Assembly: GCF_020379485.1 (NCBI RefSeq)
Contig: NC_063451.1
Location: 23,914,630-23,978,629 of the forward strand
Direction: 5' to 3'
Source: Brassica napus
Lineage: Eukaryota > Streptophyta > Magnoliopsida > Brassicales > Brassicaceae
DNA length: 64,000 nucleotides
In this document: one piece after another, positions 46,941 through 62,430 of the stretch
Layout: each line of letters begins with the position of its first letter
Position numbering within the stretch: position 1 is the first letter of the stretch
Position numbers and translations under genes: made by a program
The notes under the pieces: model-generated
What the model was told of the DNA's origin: nothing
The model's database searches: none
What the model saw: only the letters and a program-made list of their open reading frames with translations

Positions 46941-47416
46941 AAGAAAAAGCCACTAACTTATAACCAAGACTAATTTATCTTCTTATTAATATATTAATGA
47001 TAGTTGTTGAGAGATTAGATGGTAATGAACTCAAATTATATTTATAAAATACTGTTGCTGCACTCGCGGGAATTGTACAAGTCAACGACCAGCTGCATAA
47101 AATTCTGGTGCGTGTGTGATTAACCCGGCTCATTTCCTATCTCAGATCATGTGTTATTGTGTTAAGAACTTAAGACCAACTCACACGCTTGCAAAACTAC
47201 TAATGGTACTAGTAGTGATACACAAAAACGAAGACATGAAGCTGAAAGGAAGATTTAGATGATTGAAGAGAATCCTGGATTGATATAATCAGACTCATAT
47301 TATTTTATTCAGTTTAGAAGTAGTTTTAAGTCTTTTCTTAATTACATTTTGTGTAGCTTAAATTTTTGTGTCAATTCTCTTGCTAGAAAGTCCGGGTACG
47401 AAGTTACTTGTTTCCT
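46941..47416. other. ATL42 upstream region
   Basis: The likely ATL42 promoter and 5' UTR on the minus strand, AT-rich, with a possible TATA-like TTATAAATATAA near 47036-47047 read on the minus strand. No other feature. Confidence 0.4.
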
Positions 47417-47715
47417 AGCTATATAAATCATAACTAATCGTTACTCATTAGCAACAAATCATCCGAGGAACTAATCCTGACTTGGTGGTTATGGGCTTTA
47501 ATCGACAAAAAGTTGAAAATGAGGAAACAAATAAGCATATAGAGAGAGATTATGCAATAACATAGTTAAAGATCCGAGCAAGCAAGCATAATCAATGTAT
47601 CTTCCGAAAGGAAACTCATTTTACAAACCCTTCTTCCATTTGTTTACACAGATTCAAGGCACTACTGCGGCTGAATTTTCAGATACGAGCCGAGGCAGCT
47701 GTTGTTCCCATGAAT
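47417..47715 (+). repeat. Direct duplication, copy 1
   Basis: A segment of about 300 bp, from TATAAATCATAACTAATCG to GCAGCTGTTGTTCCCATGAA, is repeated at 47893-48553 with some small indels and an insertion. It is non-coding and I do not recognise it as a known repeat family. Confidence 0.75.
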
Positions 47716-47815
47716 TACTAAAGATGGCCTAATGAGTAATGATCGATCTTCCTATCCGTAGCTGGTTAAGCATTTCATGTAAATTTTATGGAATCTTACC
47801 ATAAGGTATACTAAG

Positions 47816-47853
47816 ATCAATTGGTGGCGAACAAAAAAAAATCAATTGGTGGC
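47816..47853 (+). repeat. Miniature retroposition footprint 6
   Basis: A perfect 13-bp direct repeat, ATCAATTGGTGGC, at 47816-47828 and 47841-47853 flanks 12 bases reading GAAC plus 8 A. The clearest case of a target duplication around almost nothing but a poly(A) tail. Confidence 0.65.
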
Positions 47854-47892
47854 ATGACATCGTTAGCATTTAGCAACAAAAAAAGAATCAAT

Positions 47893-48553
47893 TCTCATAT
47901 AAATCATAACTAGTCGTTAGCAACAAATCATCTAGAAACCTACTAATAACTAATTCTGATTTGGTGGTTATGGGCTTTAATCGACAAAAGTTGAAAATGA
48001 GGAAAAAAATAAGCATATAGAGAGAGATTATACAATAACATAGTGGAAAGCTCCTTTAAAATTTTGGCCTTGAGTTTGATCCAAGCAAGCAAGCATAATC
48101 ACTGTATCTTTTTTGAAGAAAGGGTTTTCATAAATTGAATTGAAATACAACATACAAGCAAGAAAACAGAAGAAAATATAGGGAACTAGAGCACAAAAAC
48201 TCAAATTGAAACAACAATTTCCACCCGAAAGAATTACTAAACCCAAGTTCTTAGTGTTTTCTATCACTGGTAATGGTAGACAACAAGAAAACAATCACAT
48301 TAAGACCAATCACCAACGATAGAGAGAGGAGCCGCCAACAGCTGATAACCCTTACAAACAAAGCTTTCCCCGGCCTTGGCTGTCACAGCGGCATGAGAAG
48401 AGCACAGACTGAATTGGTGGCAAGATAATCACTGTACCTTCCGAAAAGTACTACTCATTACAAACCCTTCTTCCATTTGTTTACAAAGATTCAAGGCATT
48501 ACTGCGGCTGATTTTCAGGTATGAGCCGAGGCAGCTGTCATTCCCATGAATAG
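47893..48553 (+). repeat. Direct duplication, copy 2, with insertion
   Basis: Second copy of the segment at 47417-47715. Relative to copy 1 it carries extra bases around 48046-48080 and a 314-bp insertion at 48111-48424. It ends where the Copia-2 fragment begins. Confidence 0.7.
48111..48424 (-). mobile_element. 314-bp insertion with 16-bp target duplication, unknown family
   Basis: The sequence ATAATCACTGTATCTT (48095-48110) recurs as ATAATCACTGTACCTT at 48425-48440, and copy 1 of the duplication shows the uninterrupted site. On the minus strand the insert ends with ATGAAAACCCTTTCTTCAAAA, like a LINE or processed-transcript 3' end. It has no long open frame. It is probably a 5'-truncated retroposon. 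Confidence 0.65.
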
Positions 48554-48570
48554 TTAGAGATCTCTTAGAT

Positions 48571-49614
48571 ACCAGGTTTCTTGTGGATGGCGGCTACATC
48601 AGGGAAAGTGTAGACAAGACCTTGTTCTTCATGGAGAAAGAGAAAGACATAATCATTGTTCAAATCTATGTGGATGATATAATCTTTGGGAGCACGTCTC
48701 AAACAATGGTTGATGAATTTGTGGAGAACATAACGCAAAAATTTGAGATGAGTATGTGCGGTGAACTGAAGTACTTCTTGGTCTTACAGATTGTTCAATC
48801 AGAAAAAGGAGTATTCATATCTCAAAGCGCCTACGCACACAGTCTGGTGAAAATATTTGGACTTGAAGACAACAAGATTTCCAGAACGCCTATGAGTTCT
48901 GCCTTAAAACTTGCACGTGATGAAGCAGGAGAAGATGTTGACTCAAAGCTCTATCGAGGAATGATTGGCAGTCTATTGTATTTTACTGCGAGTAAACCAG
49001 ATCATACATTCAATGTTGGTGTTTGTGCAAGATATCAAGCAAAGCCAAAGGTGTCTCACTTAAACGCCGTAAAGAGAATCATCAAGTATGTCAAAGGAAC
49101 AGAGAATCTCAGAATATACTACTCAAAGAACTCAAATGAAAACTTGGTGGGTTATTACGATGCAGACTGGGCAGGATGTGCTGATGACAGGAAAAGCACA
49201 AGTGGAGGATGTTTCTTTCTAGGAAACAATCTCATCTCTTGGCTAAGCAAAAAACAAAATTTTGTATCACTCTCTACGGCATAAGCATACTATATCGCTA
49301 TGGGAAGCTGCTGCTCACAACTGATCTGGATGAAACAAATGTCAGCTGACTATGGAATGCGCTCGGGTCCGTTTCTTGTATACTGTGACAATAAAAGTGC
49401 GATTGATATCTCGAAGAATCCAGTTTAACATTCAAGAACAAAGCACATTGACATCAGGCACCACTTCATCAGAGAATTAGTTGAAGACAATCAGGTAGTC
49501 ATCAACCATGTAGTTACTGATTCTCAATTGGCTGATATATTCACTAAATCTCTTGAATACAATCGATTTATCACTCTAAGAAATGCAATTGGAGTGTGTA
49601 ATCTTGACCATTGA
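48571..49614 (+). pseudogene. Copia-2 RT/RNase H fragment
   Basis: The frame 48583-49284 (extending back to about 48571) has the RT catalytic block IYVDDIIFG and the downstream EKGVFISQSAYAHSLVK. It then has the RNase H region with YYDADWAGCADDRKSTSGG and SWLSKKQNFVSLSTA, where a premature TAA stops it. The homology continues past the stop with YCDNKSAI (after a second stop), [14 protein letters not shown] and ADIFTKSLE, ending at a TGA near 49614. Upstream domains are missing. Two in-frame stops and truncation make it dead. Confidence 0.88.
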
Positions 49615-50356
49615 GTCAAGTTGTGCAGATATTAGTGCAGGCACTGACTCAGGATGTACGTATAATTCAGATTATGTTTGGACCTGAGAACGCTGTGGAA
49701 AAGAGCTGCTTGTTGTGCTGTCAATACTGTGAGGTACAGGTTTCGCGTCAATCTGTGGCCCTTCCCTCGTCTCAAAAGAGCCAGCAATGTTTCAGAAAGA
49801 TGCTAAAAAAAAAGAAAAAAAGATAAAAGGGGGAAACAACAAGGGTTTTACAGCACGCATATAAAGGTTGAAAACCCACAGGATTGATAAAGGCACAACA
49901 ATGTGAAAGGTAGCCATAAAAAGACAATCAGGTGCACCAGATCGTCCAATCTCCAAGAGTGATATGTGCAACCTGAATCAAGTGCTGAGCCAAGTCTTGC
50001 AGCACGCATCTTAAAAGGTAGAAAAAATGAATATGTAATCTATAAGCCAGCAGCCATAAATTGGCCAATTGTGAGTCGTAACTTGTGTTTGATTACTATT
50101 CTGAGAGTCTTATGATACGCTATTGATTCACGAATGTGCTTGCATGACATTGAGCTTGGATGAGATAAATTAAAAGTGCAGGTCAAAACAGTGAAAAGGC
50201 AAAAAGGGAGGGACCAGAGTTGCAATTTCGGAATAGTTGGTTGAGTTTCCCTCTTAAGGGAAGTTGTGAGTCAGAAGCCCTAAATGGTTACTGTTTAAAT
50301 CCAAAAACCGCTCCGCATATTCTCTGTTGTTCTCAATCGAAAAACAAAGATTCTCC

Positions 50357-52073
50357 CAGTTGATGGTAAGAACGAAGAACATGGCTAAACGCGACATTGT
50401 AGTGACTTCGTGGACTCATGCAGAGGGTGAATCATCAAGGCCTCATCTCACTAACGAAGGATCTGAGGCAACTCCTCCGAGGAAAGATCTGTTGTCGACG
50501 GCCTTGTTTCCAGAGATCACGGAGGAACTAGACAAATTTAACACTGTGCGTGAGAAGGAACTGTCGGAGGAAAGCAATGATCAACACACATCCTCTGTTC
50601 ACGAAGAAGTTCAGATCGACAAGGTCACTGCGACATCATCTGACCCAGCGTCGCCAAAGCCTCTGTCTGCTCCAATCGAAACCGTGCCATCTGAATCTCC
50701 AAGATCCGGTAACTGATTCTATTTTGCTCCTCTCTCATGAAGAAAAAGAAGGATCTGTTGAAGAGGCAAAAGAACAGAGTCCGGATAACCCTGAGCAAGT
50801 TGAGAAGACACACGAAGATGCTCAGAATGCAGGGGTAGTATCTCTTGGGTCATCCTCTACCGAAATCTCTGAGAAGCAAGAAAGAAAGAAGAGAGTTATG
50901 AAGAGATTGGGATTAGGCAGCTCTAAGCGCCGAAAGACGTGCAAATCAGGAGCCTTGAATGCTGCTTCAGGTTCTCAAGTCATCCCTCTGAACACTTCAG
51001 TCTCCAGTCGTGTACGATCCAGAAAAGCTCCTGAGAGAGGTACTGTTGGTGAAAACTCACCAGTTAAAAAGAGGGTAGAGCAGTTTCTTCGTTGGAGCAT
51101 CATTGTTGAACGTTTGGTGGACATGAAAGAGAAGGATCAGTGGGTCTATGTGAAGATCATCGCAAAAGGGTTCTACGGGAACAACCGTTTCATCGCTCGG
51201 CAACTTTGTTGAACCAGTCAGTGCCGAGTTCTATGCTAGTCTTCCTGTCACAAAGGTTGAAGCAGATGTAGAGGAAGTTGAGGTGCGGGTTCGTGGTCAG
51301 CTTTATCGCTTCTCGCCGACAATGATTAATGAGGTTCTGAAACTTGAACCCCTAGATGAAGATGAAGTCGATGAAGAGACTGCTCTTGATGGCATCTCGA
51401 AGTCTGAGCTGGCTGAGTTTCTCACTGAAGAAACTCGAAAGGAATGGGAAAATCTGACTACTGCTGATCTCTCTCCTCGGTATGGCGCTCTTATGATCAT
51501 TGCTGCGCACAACTGGATTCCGTCTACGCACAAGACTCATGTCTCCATTGACAGAGCACGCTTAGTCTACAAGATGTCTCGGGGAATCCGCGTTGATATG
51601 GGAAGATTAATCTTCAAGCAAGTCATCAATCTTGGTGTGGTTCAGAAGAATGACTCTCGGTGGTTGATCTTTCCTCGCCTGATCATGAGCATTTTCCAAA
51701 AACAACATCACGTTTCTCTTCTTTCGGGTGAGAAAGCTCAAGCCCAGTGGCCTACACGAAAGACAAGCGATTTGGTGAGATATATGAACAACGTGTAGCC
51801 AAGGCAAAGAGTAAGGCGAAAGAGGTAGGAGAAGGAAAACTGTCATCTCGATCGACTCGCATGCCTCCTCCTGTGCCATCACCCTCAATAGCTCCAGCTT
51901 CAAGCAACAGGACTGGACCGAGACGTTTCATTGTACATGACCTTGGCTCTGTCTCCATACCTCAGGGCTTACTCACTCATGAAGATCTCCAAGCCGTACT
52001 ACAGCAAACGACCCGAGCTCTTCAAGCACTGACTGACATTGTTCAAGATCTGAGTCGCTCTGTTGCAGGTTAG
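50357..52073 (+). pseudogene. Extra ORF of SIRE-like copia element, broken
   Basis: Three overlapping frames (50357-50716, within 50550-51212, 51283-51798) plus a last segment to 52073 together form one decayed gene downstream of pol. The first part is Ser/Glu/Pro-rich. The middle is Lys/Arg-rich (KKRVMKRLGLGSSKRRK). The latter part (VRGQLYRFSPTMINEVL, MSRGIRVDMGRLIFKQVI) resembles the 'putative plant transposon protein' domain seen in SIRE copia and Athila elements. Some authors call this ORF env-like, but its function is unknown. At least three frame breaks are visible. Confidence 0.7.
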
Positions 52074-52456
52074 CAACTATCTCTGTAATTGGGACAAGTT
52101 CTTATATGTGTGTTTTTAACCCATGCGCTCTCAAGCAGGGGGAGAAGATGGGGATTAAGATGAAGAAGGGCTAAGTTTGTGGGGGAGCAACTGTTTTTTA
52201 TTTATCGTTCTATGTACTTGCTGCAATCGTTTTTATCCTATTGTTCAGACTAATCATGGTTTATGAGGGAGTATTTATGTGTGCTGTCTTTGTTAAGATG
52301 TATTAAATACTTGAACTCAATTATTAGGATAATATAAGTATGCTTTTGGTTGCTTTGAGATTTGTGAGTTTGTCCTTGGTTGTTTCTTGTTCTTGTGTAT
52401 TGTATGTTACTTCATCTCAGGTACTTGTGAGACACGGGGATTAAAAAAGGGGAGAT

Positions 52457-53037
52457 TGAAGATGTATGGTCAAGACGGAGCTGTAGTAGTTCATGAAACA
52501 CGACATGAACTACGACATCAGACGAAGATACAAGAGTTGTTCGAGTCGGTTAAAGAGCATTAAAGAAAGATTTACTAAAGAAGTCAGTACAAATGAAGTA
52601 TTGAAGAAGAAGCAATCGAGCTTAGAGAAAAAAGAAGATTGGCTTATTCGCTGAAGAAGCATATATGGAAAGTTTCCATTAGATAGATTTTACATCTAGG
52701 GTTTTCCTCTAAAAGTATAAAGAGGAGTCTTAGCATTGCGTGGCCAGTTAACACACAGAGAGAGCTTTTAGCAATAGCAAGGTTTACAAGTCCGAATAAG
52801 GAGAAGCAAAGCGTGTAGGGGTTAAGAGTTTGAGTGGTTCATATACTGCTTCAAGTCTGTGAACAAGAGATGCCAGTCAACAAGTCAAGGTTTGTCTTGA
52901 GCTTGCTTGAAGAATTGCTTTTAAGAAGAACTTGTATGAGCTTTTAAAAGAATTAATCTAGTCGTATTTCTTGGAAAGAATTGTTCATGTGCTACTGTGT
53001 GTTCTAGTTGGTGTAGCTTGATTATCTTACATTAACA
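52457..53037 (+). repeat. Copia-2 3' LTR (putative)
   Basis: About 581 bp, starting TGAAGATG right after the polypurine tract and ending TTAACA. A promoter-like GTATAAAGAGG lies near 52717. No second LTR is in the window, so the borders are inferred from the PPT and the TG...CA rule. Confidence 0.6.
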
Positions 53038-53054
53038 AAAACTTATTATTATAT

Positions 53055-53493
53055 GAGAAAATGACTAGGATAGCACTAAAAAAGTTTTTGTTACATATAT
53101 AGCTTCTAAGAATAAAAATGACCAAAATAGCATTTAATGTTTTATCAAAAGAGATAAATATACATTTAAACTCCAATGGTAAATTAATTTAGACATTAGG
53201 GTTTAGAGTTAAAGGATGAAATTTATGATTTAGGGTTTAGGGTTTAGAGTTTAGGGTTTAGAGTTTAGAGTTTAAGGTTTAGAGTTTAGGGGTGGAGTTT
53301 ACGGTTTAGAGTTAAGGGGTGGGGTTTAGGGTTTAGGGTTTAGAGTTGGGGAGTGGGGGTTTTAGGATAAGATTTCGAATTTTGAAAAATAAAAAAAAAA
53401 TTCAAAACATAAAATGCTCTTTTGGTCATTTTAGTTTTTGAGGTCTATTTTTGTGACATAAACTTAGAAATGTGCTATTTTGGAGATTTGCCC
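53055..53493. mobile_element. MULE-type MITE containing telomere-like repeats
   Basis: A perfect 9-bp duplication TTATTATAT (53046-53054 and 53494-53502) flanks 439 bp. The ends GAGAAAATGACTAGGATAGCA and, on the minus strand, GGGCAAATCTCCAAAATAGC are imperfect inverted repeats. The middle (about 53220-53355) is a run of degenerate TTTAGGG-like heptamers (TTTAGGGTTTAGAGTTTAGGG and so on). A 9-bp duplication is characteristic of Mutator-like elements. A related, more degraded element may lie at about 22970-23270. Confidence 0.8.
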
Positions 53494-53502
53494 TTATTAT
53501 AT

Positions 53503-53911
53503 TCACAATAGAATTATCTTTATATTTTCTTAACACTTAATATATTTTTGATGAGATTTAGTAGTATTATATCTTAAACCACACTAAGGTTCTATACAAT
53601 ATATATTATATACATAATATAATATAATATAATTAATATAAATGTCAAATCTCAAAAATAACAATTAATGATTTTTTTCAGCAAATAACGATTAATGTCT
53701 ATGCACTAAAATCAAAAATTATTTTTTTATTTTAGAATAAATATATCTTAAAATAAGAAATCTAAATAAAGAAACTTCTATAAATTAATAACTCTATAAA
53801 TTAATAAAATTTCAAAATCCTAATGTTATTAATTTATTATAGTGGTTCTACTGCTCCGAAAAAGAAACTTGCGTTTAAAATATTTACGATCGAACTATAC
53901 TATAACGTCAA
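53503..53911. other. AT-rich intergenic DNA upstream of tRNA-Ser
   Basis: Strongly AT-rich with no coding or repeat signature. A CAA motif 5' of the tRNA, as favoured by plant Pol III genes, is not obvious. Confidence 0.4.
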
Positions 53912-53993
53912 GTCGCTTTGGCCGAGTGGTTAAGGCGTGTGCCTGCTAAGTACATGGGGTTTCCCCGCGAGAGTTCGAATCTCTCAGGCGACG
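53912..53993 (+). tRNA. tRNA-Ser (anticodon GCT)
   Basis: An 82-base gene that folds into a class II tRNA. The acceptor stem GTCGCTT pairs with AGGCGAC and a G discriminator follows, as in serine tRNAs. It has a D-arm with box A (TGGCCGAGTGG), the anticodon GCT at 53945-53947 inside CTGCTAA, a long variable arm (ATGGGGTTTCCCCGCGAG) and a T-arm with box B (AGTTCGAATCTC). The T-rich stretch right after the gene is a Pol III terminator. It has no intron. It decodes AGC codons. Confidence 0.97.
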
Positions 53994-54556
53994 TTTTATT
54001 TTTATATGTTCTCATAGTTTTATAAATATATGGGGCTTTTTGGATATTTAATCGGACGGTAGAAAGGGAAGCAAAACCTAAAGCTTATATGAATTCAAAC
54101 CGTTAGATTGTTATATTTAACAAGATCCGTACGATCAGAAAATAACGGAAATCGAGCCGTCGAATATAATCCAGAAAAATTAAAATTTCAAAAAAACATG
54201 TTAGAGAGATGCTGTGGAAGAAGAAGAAGATGAGCAAAAACCGAAAGTGTTCACCTTTAATTCCTTTTCGCCATCGTCTTTGTTTCGTGAGCTAAATCCC
54301 AATAGAACCCTAATTTCTCCCATCCCTCTCTCTTTCAAAGCTTATCCCTTTATCAAAATTCAAAGTCTCGTCTGAGCTCTTAACAGCCGCCGAATCTGTT
54401 CTTTTTCTCTTTTTTTTTTTCGCGCTCTGTCGCGGGATACGGATCTGGGTTTTTTCTCTTTGAGCTAATTTGTGATAACTTCTCGGTCGGGGGAAAATAG
54501 AAAAGGAAATTCTTTTCTGGGTTCCTTGGAAAGTTTTAAGATTTGAAAATTTTCAG

Positions 54557-57176
54557 ATGGGTGAGGGCGGCGGCGGAGGAGGAGATTTCCCGCCAAAAAA
54601 GGACGGTGTATCTGATGAGTCTTGTTTCCCGGCGAAGAAGCCAGCAACGCAACTCGACTTCACTGGCGGTTCCGATGAGCATTCAGAGTCTCATACCGTC
54701 GTCACTCCCTCTGTTACTTCGCCGGTAACAACAACGCCGTCGCGGCTTCATCCGGTGGCACGACCGACGTTACCAGTGGTGACGTCACAGTCACAAATCC
54801 TTAACGCGCCAATCAGCCTTCCGTAAGTTTTTTTTTCAATTGCTTCGATAAGTGTTGACTTTTTTTTTTGTGAAGAAAAACTCAAACTTTTTGGTGAAAA
54901 ATGGTTTAAATCTTTTCAACCTTTTGAAGTAATTGGTGAAACGAGTTTAATTGAATCTTTCTTAGAACTCTTAATAGTACCACAAAAGTTTTTGAATTTT
55001 TCAAATATTTCTTTTTTGAGCAGAAAGCAGCCGGAATCTCCAGAATCTAGAGCAAGGCCGCCTATAGTGGAAGGTAGAGATGGAACCCCTCAAAAGAAGA
55101 AGCACTGCAACTGCAAACTCTCACGCTGCTTGAAATTGTAATAAGTCTTTCCCATTCATGTTTAAGGGTTTGGCATTTATCAAATCTTTGTTATGTTGTA
55201 GTTTATGTATATGGTTTATTGCTTCTTAAACATGTTAAGTATGATTATTTAGACTACACAAACTATTGCATATAGTGTCCTTTTGCAGCTGCATTTCTTG
55301 GAACGTTTAGATAATCAACTCTTTTTTTGCTGTTGTTAGTTGTGGATTTGTGCATTAACAGTTTCTGATTCGGCTTTAGTTTTACACCTCCACAATCTTT
55401 GACTCTGATGCATCAGGTATTGTGAGTGCTTTGCGTCGGGAACATACTGTGATGGTTGTAACTGTGTCAACTGTTTCAACAATGCTGATAACGAACCCGC
55501 AAGACGCGATGCTGTCGAAGCAACTCTGGACCGGAATCCAAATGCATTCAGACCCAAAATCGCTAGCAGTCCACATGGTGCAAGGGACAAAAGGGTACTC
55601 AAGCTGTTTAAGGCTTACTCAACGTTGCTGATTAAAAAAACAATTACATTTTTCAGTTGTTAGAAGACTTAAACCTGTTGAGATTTGTCTTTTTTGCAGG
55701 AAGAGATTGGTGAAGCTGTGTTGTTAGGGAAACATAACAAAGGATGCCACTGCAAGAAATCAGGATGCCTTAAGAAGTACTGCGAGTGTTTTCAAGCGAA
55801 CGTTCTTTGTTCGGAGAACTGCAGATGCTTAGGTTGCAAAAACTTTGACGGAAGTGAAGAGAGACAAGCTTTGTTTCATGGTGAACATGCCAGCAACATG
55901 GCTTATCTCCAACAAGCAGCAAATGCAGCCATTACTGGAGCTGTTGGTTCCTCCGGCTTTGCTCCTTTCCCAGCACCTAAGAGAAGGAAAGGTCAAGATA
56001 TTTCTTTCAACCAAGCGACCAATGATTCGTCTATGCATAGACTTGGCCAGTTTCAACAGGTTCATAACTTCCCAATTAGTCTTAGATGCATTTTGGTATC
56101 CACTGCTTGGTGAATTGAAAATCTTGTTAACGGTATTTAGGCAAGTAATGGAAGAACTAGTGGATCAACCTCAGGTACATCTCCGGCAAATGTTGCTAGG
56201 GCTAGTGGCAATTCATCAGCTCCATCAAAGTTTGTATATAGGTGAAGTTTCTGGTCTTCACAAGTTATATAGTTGATCCAAAGAGCTGCGTAAAACTGAT
56301 TTATATGTTGTATTTTTTGAAGGTCTCTCTTAGCAGAGATAATCCAACCGCAGGATGTGAACGCACTTTGCTCAGTTTTGGTCGCTGTAGCTGGAGAAGC
56401 AGCAAAGACATCAACAGGTTAAACTTTGAGTGAAAAGCTCTGTATTGCTGATGTTTTAGCTCTGTGTGAGTTATTCATTGATCTTCCTTTGAATGTTTCT
56501 TAGATAGAAGAAATGAAACAGAGAAACGGGTTGAAGATCAAACAGAAACATCTTTAGCTTCTTGTAACTCACAAGGCAATAAAGATGCCAGTGATGTCGA
56601 GATGATTGCAACTGATGGAAATCAAGCTGATGGTTCTAACGGAAGGCCGCTGTCTCCAGCAACTTTGGCTTTGATGTGTGATGAACAAGACAGTCTCTTC
56701 ATGGTAGCAGCAGCTGAACCTAGTGGTTCAGTGGACACTGGTGGCTGCGGAACAAACCCACAGGGGCAGTCAGAGACTTACGCAGAGAAGGAGAGACTGG
56801 TGTTAACCAAGTTCAGAGATTGCCTTACTCGACTTATCTCTTACGCAGATTTCAAAGGTACAGCGAAGTTTCTCGTGCTTCACACCACAACTTATAGAAG
56901 AAGCTCTCTTCTCTAAAGTTAGTTAAGTTTGTTGGTTTTGCAGAATCAAAGTGTTCATATTTAGCTAGAAGTCATATACAGTCACCCTCAACAGCTCCAA
57001 CGGTGACTGTGAAAACCGAGAATGGGATTCAGCAAAGACCACCAGTTGTAAATGGAGCTTCACTAACCACTACTCAACCTACACTCAACAAACCACAGCT
57101 GTTGCAGCCGACGACCACAACAAGCACTCATCATCCTCATAAACCTCCAGCTCCAGAGGAGAATAAAGACCTCTGA
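54557..57176 (+). CDS. TCX5: Tesmin/TSO1-like CXC protein TCX5
   Basis: Eight exons (54557-54822, 55024-55137, 55417-55594, 55700-56059, 56141-56241, 56323-56417, 56504-56857, 56944-57176) join in frame to 566 residues. Two CXC domains are visible: [16 protein letters not shown] onwards at about 117-150 and [16 protein letters not shown] at about 202-236, separated by the conserved RNPNAF-containing linker. CXC proteins bind DNA with CHR/TTTGAA-like motifs. Arabidopsis TCX5 (At4g29000) and TCX6 are parts of the DREAM complex and repress DNA-methylation genes. The N-terminus is Gly/Pro/Thr-rich. A poly-Gly start, [14 protein letters not shown], is used because the ATG follows a 5' UTR and precedes the exon in frame. 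Intact. The symbol rests on position and resemblance. Confidence 0.88.
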
Positions 57177-57746
57177 GTCAAATAAAGTGTACTCTACGTA
57201 GGACAACAATAAGTTTACCAGAGAGAACATAAACAACATGGTGAAATCCGCCTCACCACCGCCACATTGGCAGGTGAATTAGAGAGTAATAGACTTAAGT
57301 TTTCGCTCTTTCTTTTCTCTTCCTTTTCTTCTCAAGTCTACTCTCCAAAGCCCCAGGCTGGTGTAGATTCTGCAGAGCTTTGTTTCTTTACTACACAGAG
57401 TTTTATATTACTAGTTAGTATGTTGTGTTCTTTGTTGCTTCTTCTGCTGTAGAATTTGAGATTAACATAGAGTAATAAATAATAAATCCCTAATTTTACA
57501 AAAGATGTAAATGTGTCAATATTTTCTATGACCAGAACAAGTAACCATATCTGAGAACGATGTCAGTCATTACAAACATTTTTATTAAGAACATAACAAA
57601 AAAATTTACTGTTTAAAAGGAAATTCTTTGAAATAAGAGACTGATTTATTCTCATTTAGTGACTTAACACTTTCAGCCTCTCCTGCTTAAACATGTTCCA
57701 ACCCATCTTTTGCTGCTTTCTTCTTAAACTCTCTTTTTTTGTGCAC

Positions 57747-61755
<4,009 letters not shown>

Positions 61756-61849
61756 AGCTTAACAACAGCAACAACCCAAGTAGTTTTGTTTTTTTCACCC
61801 AGAAAAGTTTGATGAGCTTTGTGGAAATGAAAAACTACTAGAGTTCGGT

Positions 61850-62430
61850 GCGTGAAAGCAGTTTTATTTGCTCAGTTTTAGAGTCCTGTGCGAGCTCGCT
61901 TAGCCGTTGTTAAAAATTCAATATTTTTTTGGAATAAAGTTAAAATTGAAAAGATAATGCTATCATACTCCATAATATAATAGTAGAAGACGAACGAGAT
62001 GGATACACTCAATTTGATTTGATGTCTCGGAGTTCCAACAGGGAGAAGACCACGGAAATTCACATGTGGATCTCACGTATTTTACAGATATCTCTACAAA
62101 TATCGCCAATATGATAGGTGTTCGAACTAGAATTCATGATCGACAGATGCATCAACAACTGAAAGATGATTTAGTTGAACATGTATAGTTTAAATTTGGA
62201 CGTGATGAAGACAACAATTGAGCTCGGATGCTTCTTTCAAATAATTCTCGTTTAGTTTACAAATCTTTATTTCATGTTTTGATTTTAAAAATCTATTATG
62301 TTGAAAATGATTTCTTTTATTATGTTTTCTGAAATAAAATAAAAAATTATAAAAAAATTTTTAATAAGAATTCCAAAATAAGATACTTGTAACGGAGAGA
62401 AAAAAAGTGTCAAGGTTCTTAAACCCAAAT
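61850..62430 (+). pseudogene. Remnant of Harbinger transposase 3' end
   Basis: The plus strand is collinear with element C from about 34335 to 34870. GCAGTTTTATTTGCTCA is followed by a deletion, then the region corresponding to FRVLQARFAIVK, the ERDGYTQFD stretch and the final KDDLVEHV ending in TAG near 62188. Scattered substitutions and the lack of the catalytic N-terminal part show it is dead. The boundaries are approximate. It lies about 100 bp upstream of the AIM1 start codon, in opposite orientation to AIM1. Confidence 0.75.

Larger units (their letters stand above)
48566..53037 (+). mobile_element. 5'-truncated copia element, SIRE-like (Copia-2)
   Basis: The plus strand starts abruptly inside the reverse transcriptase (near 48571), continues through RNase H to about 49614, and carries an additional broken ORF (about 50357-52073). 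A polypurine tract, AAAAAAGGGGAGA, follows at about 52443-52455, then a putative 3' LTR at 52457-53037. The extra ORF after pol is typical of the SIRE/Maximus lineage of copia elements. The 5' LTR, gag, protease, integrase and part of the RT are absent, so no target duplication can be checked. Immobile. Confidence 0.8.

Noticed and set aside
50327..52073. Host gene encoding a Ser/Lys-rich nuclear protein
   Set aside because: It lies between copia RNase H and a polypurine tract plus LTR, is broken in several frames, and has the domain typical of SIRE/Athila extra ORFs.
53220..53355. Interstitial telomere from a chromosome fusion
   Set aside because: The TTTAGGG-like units are degenerate and lie inside an element with a perfect 9-bp target duplication, so they arrived by transposition.
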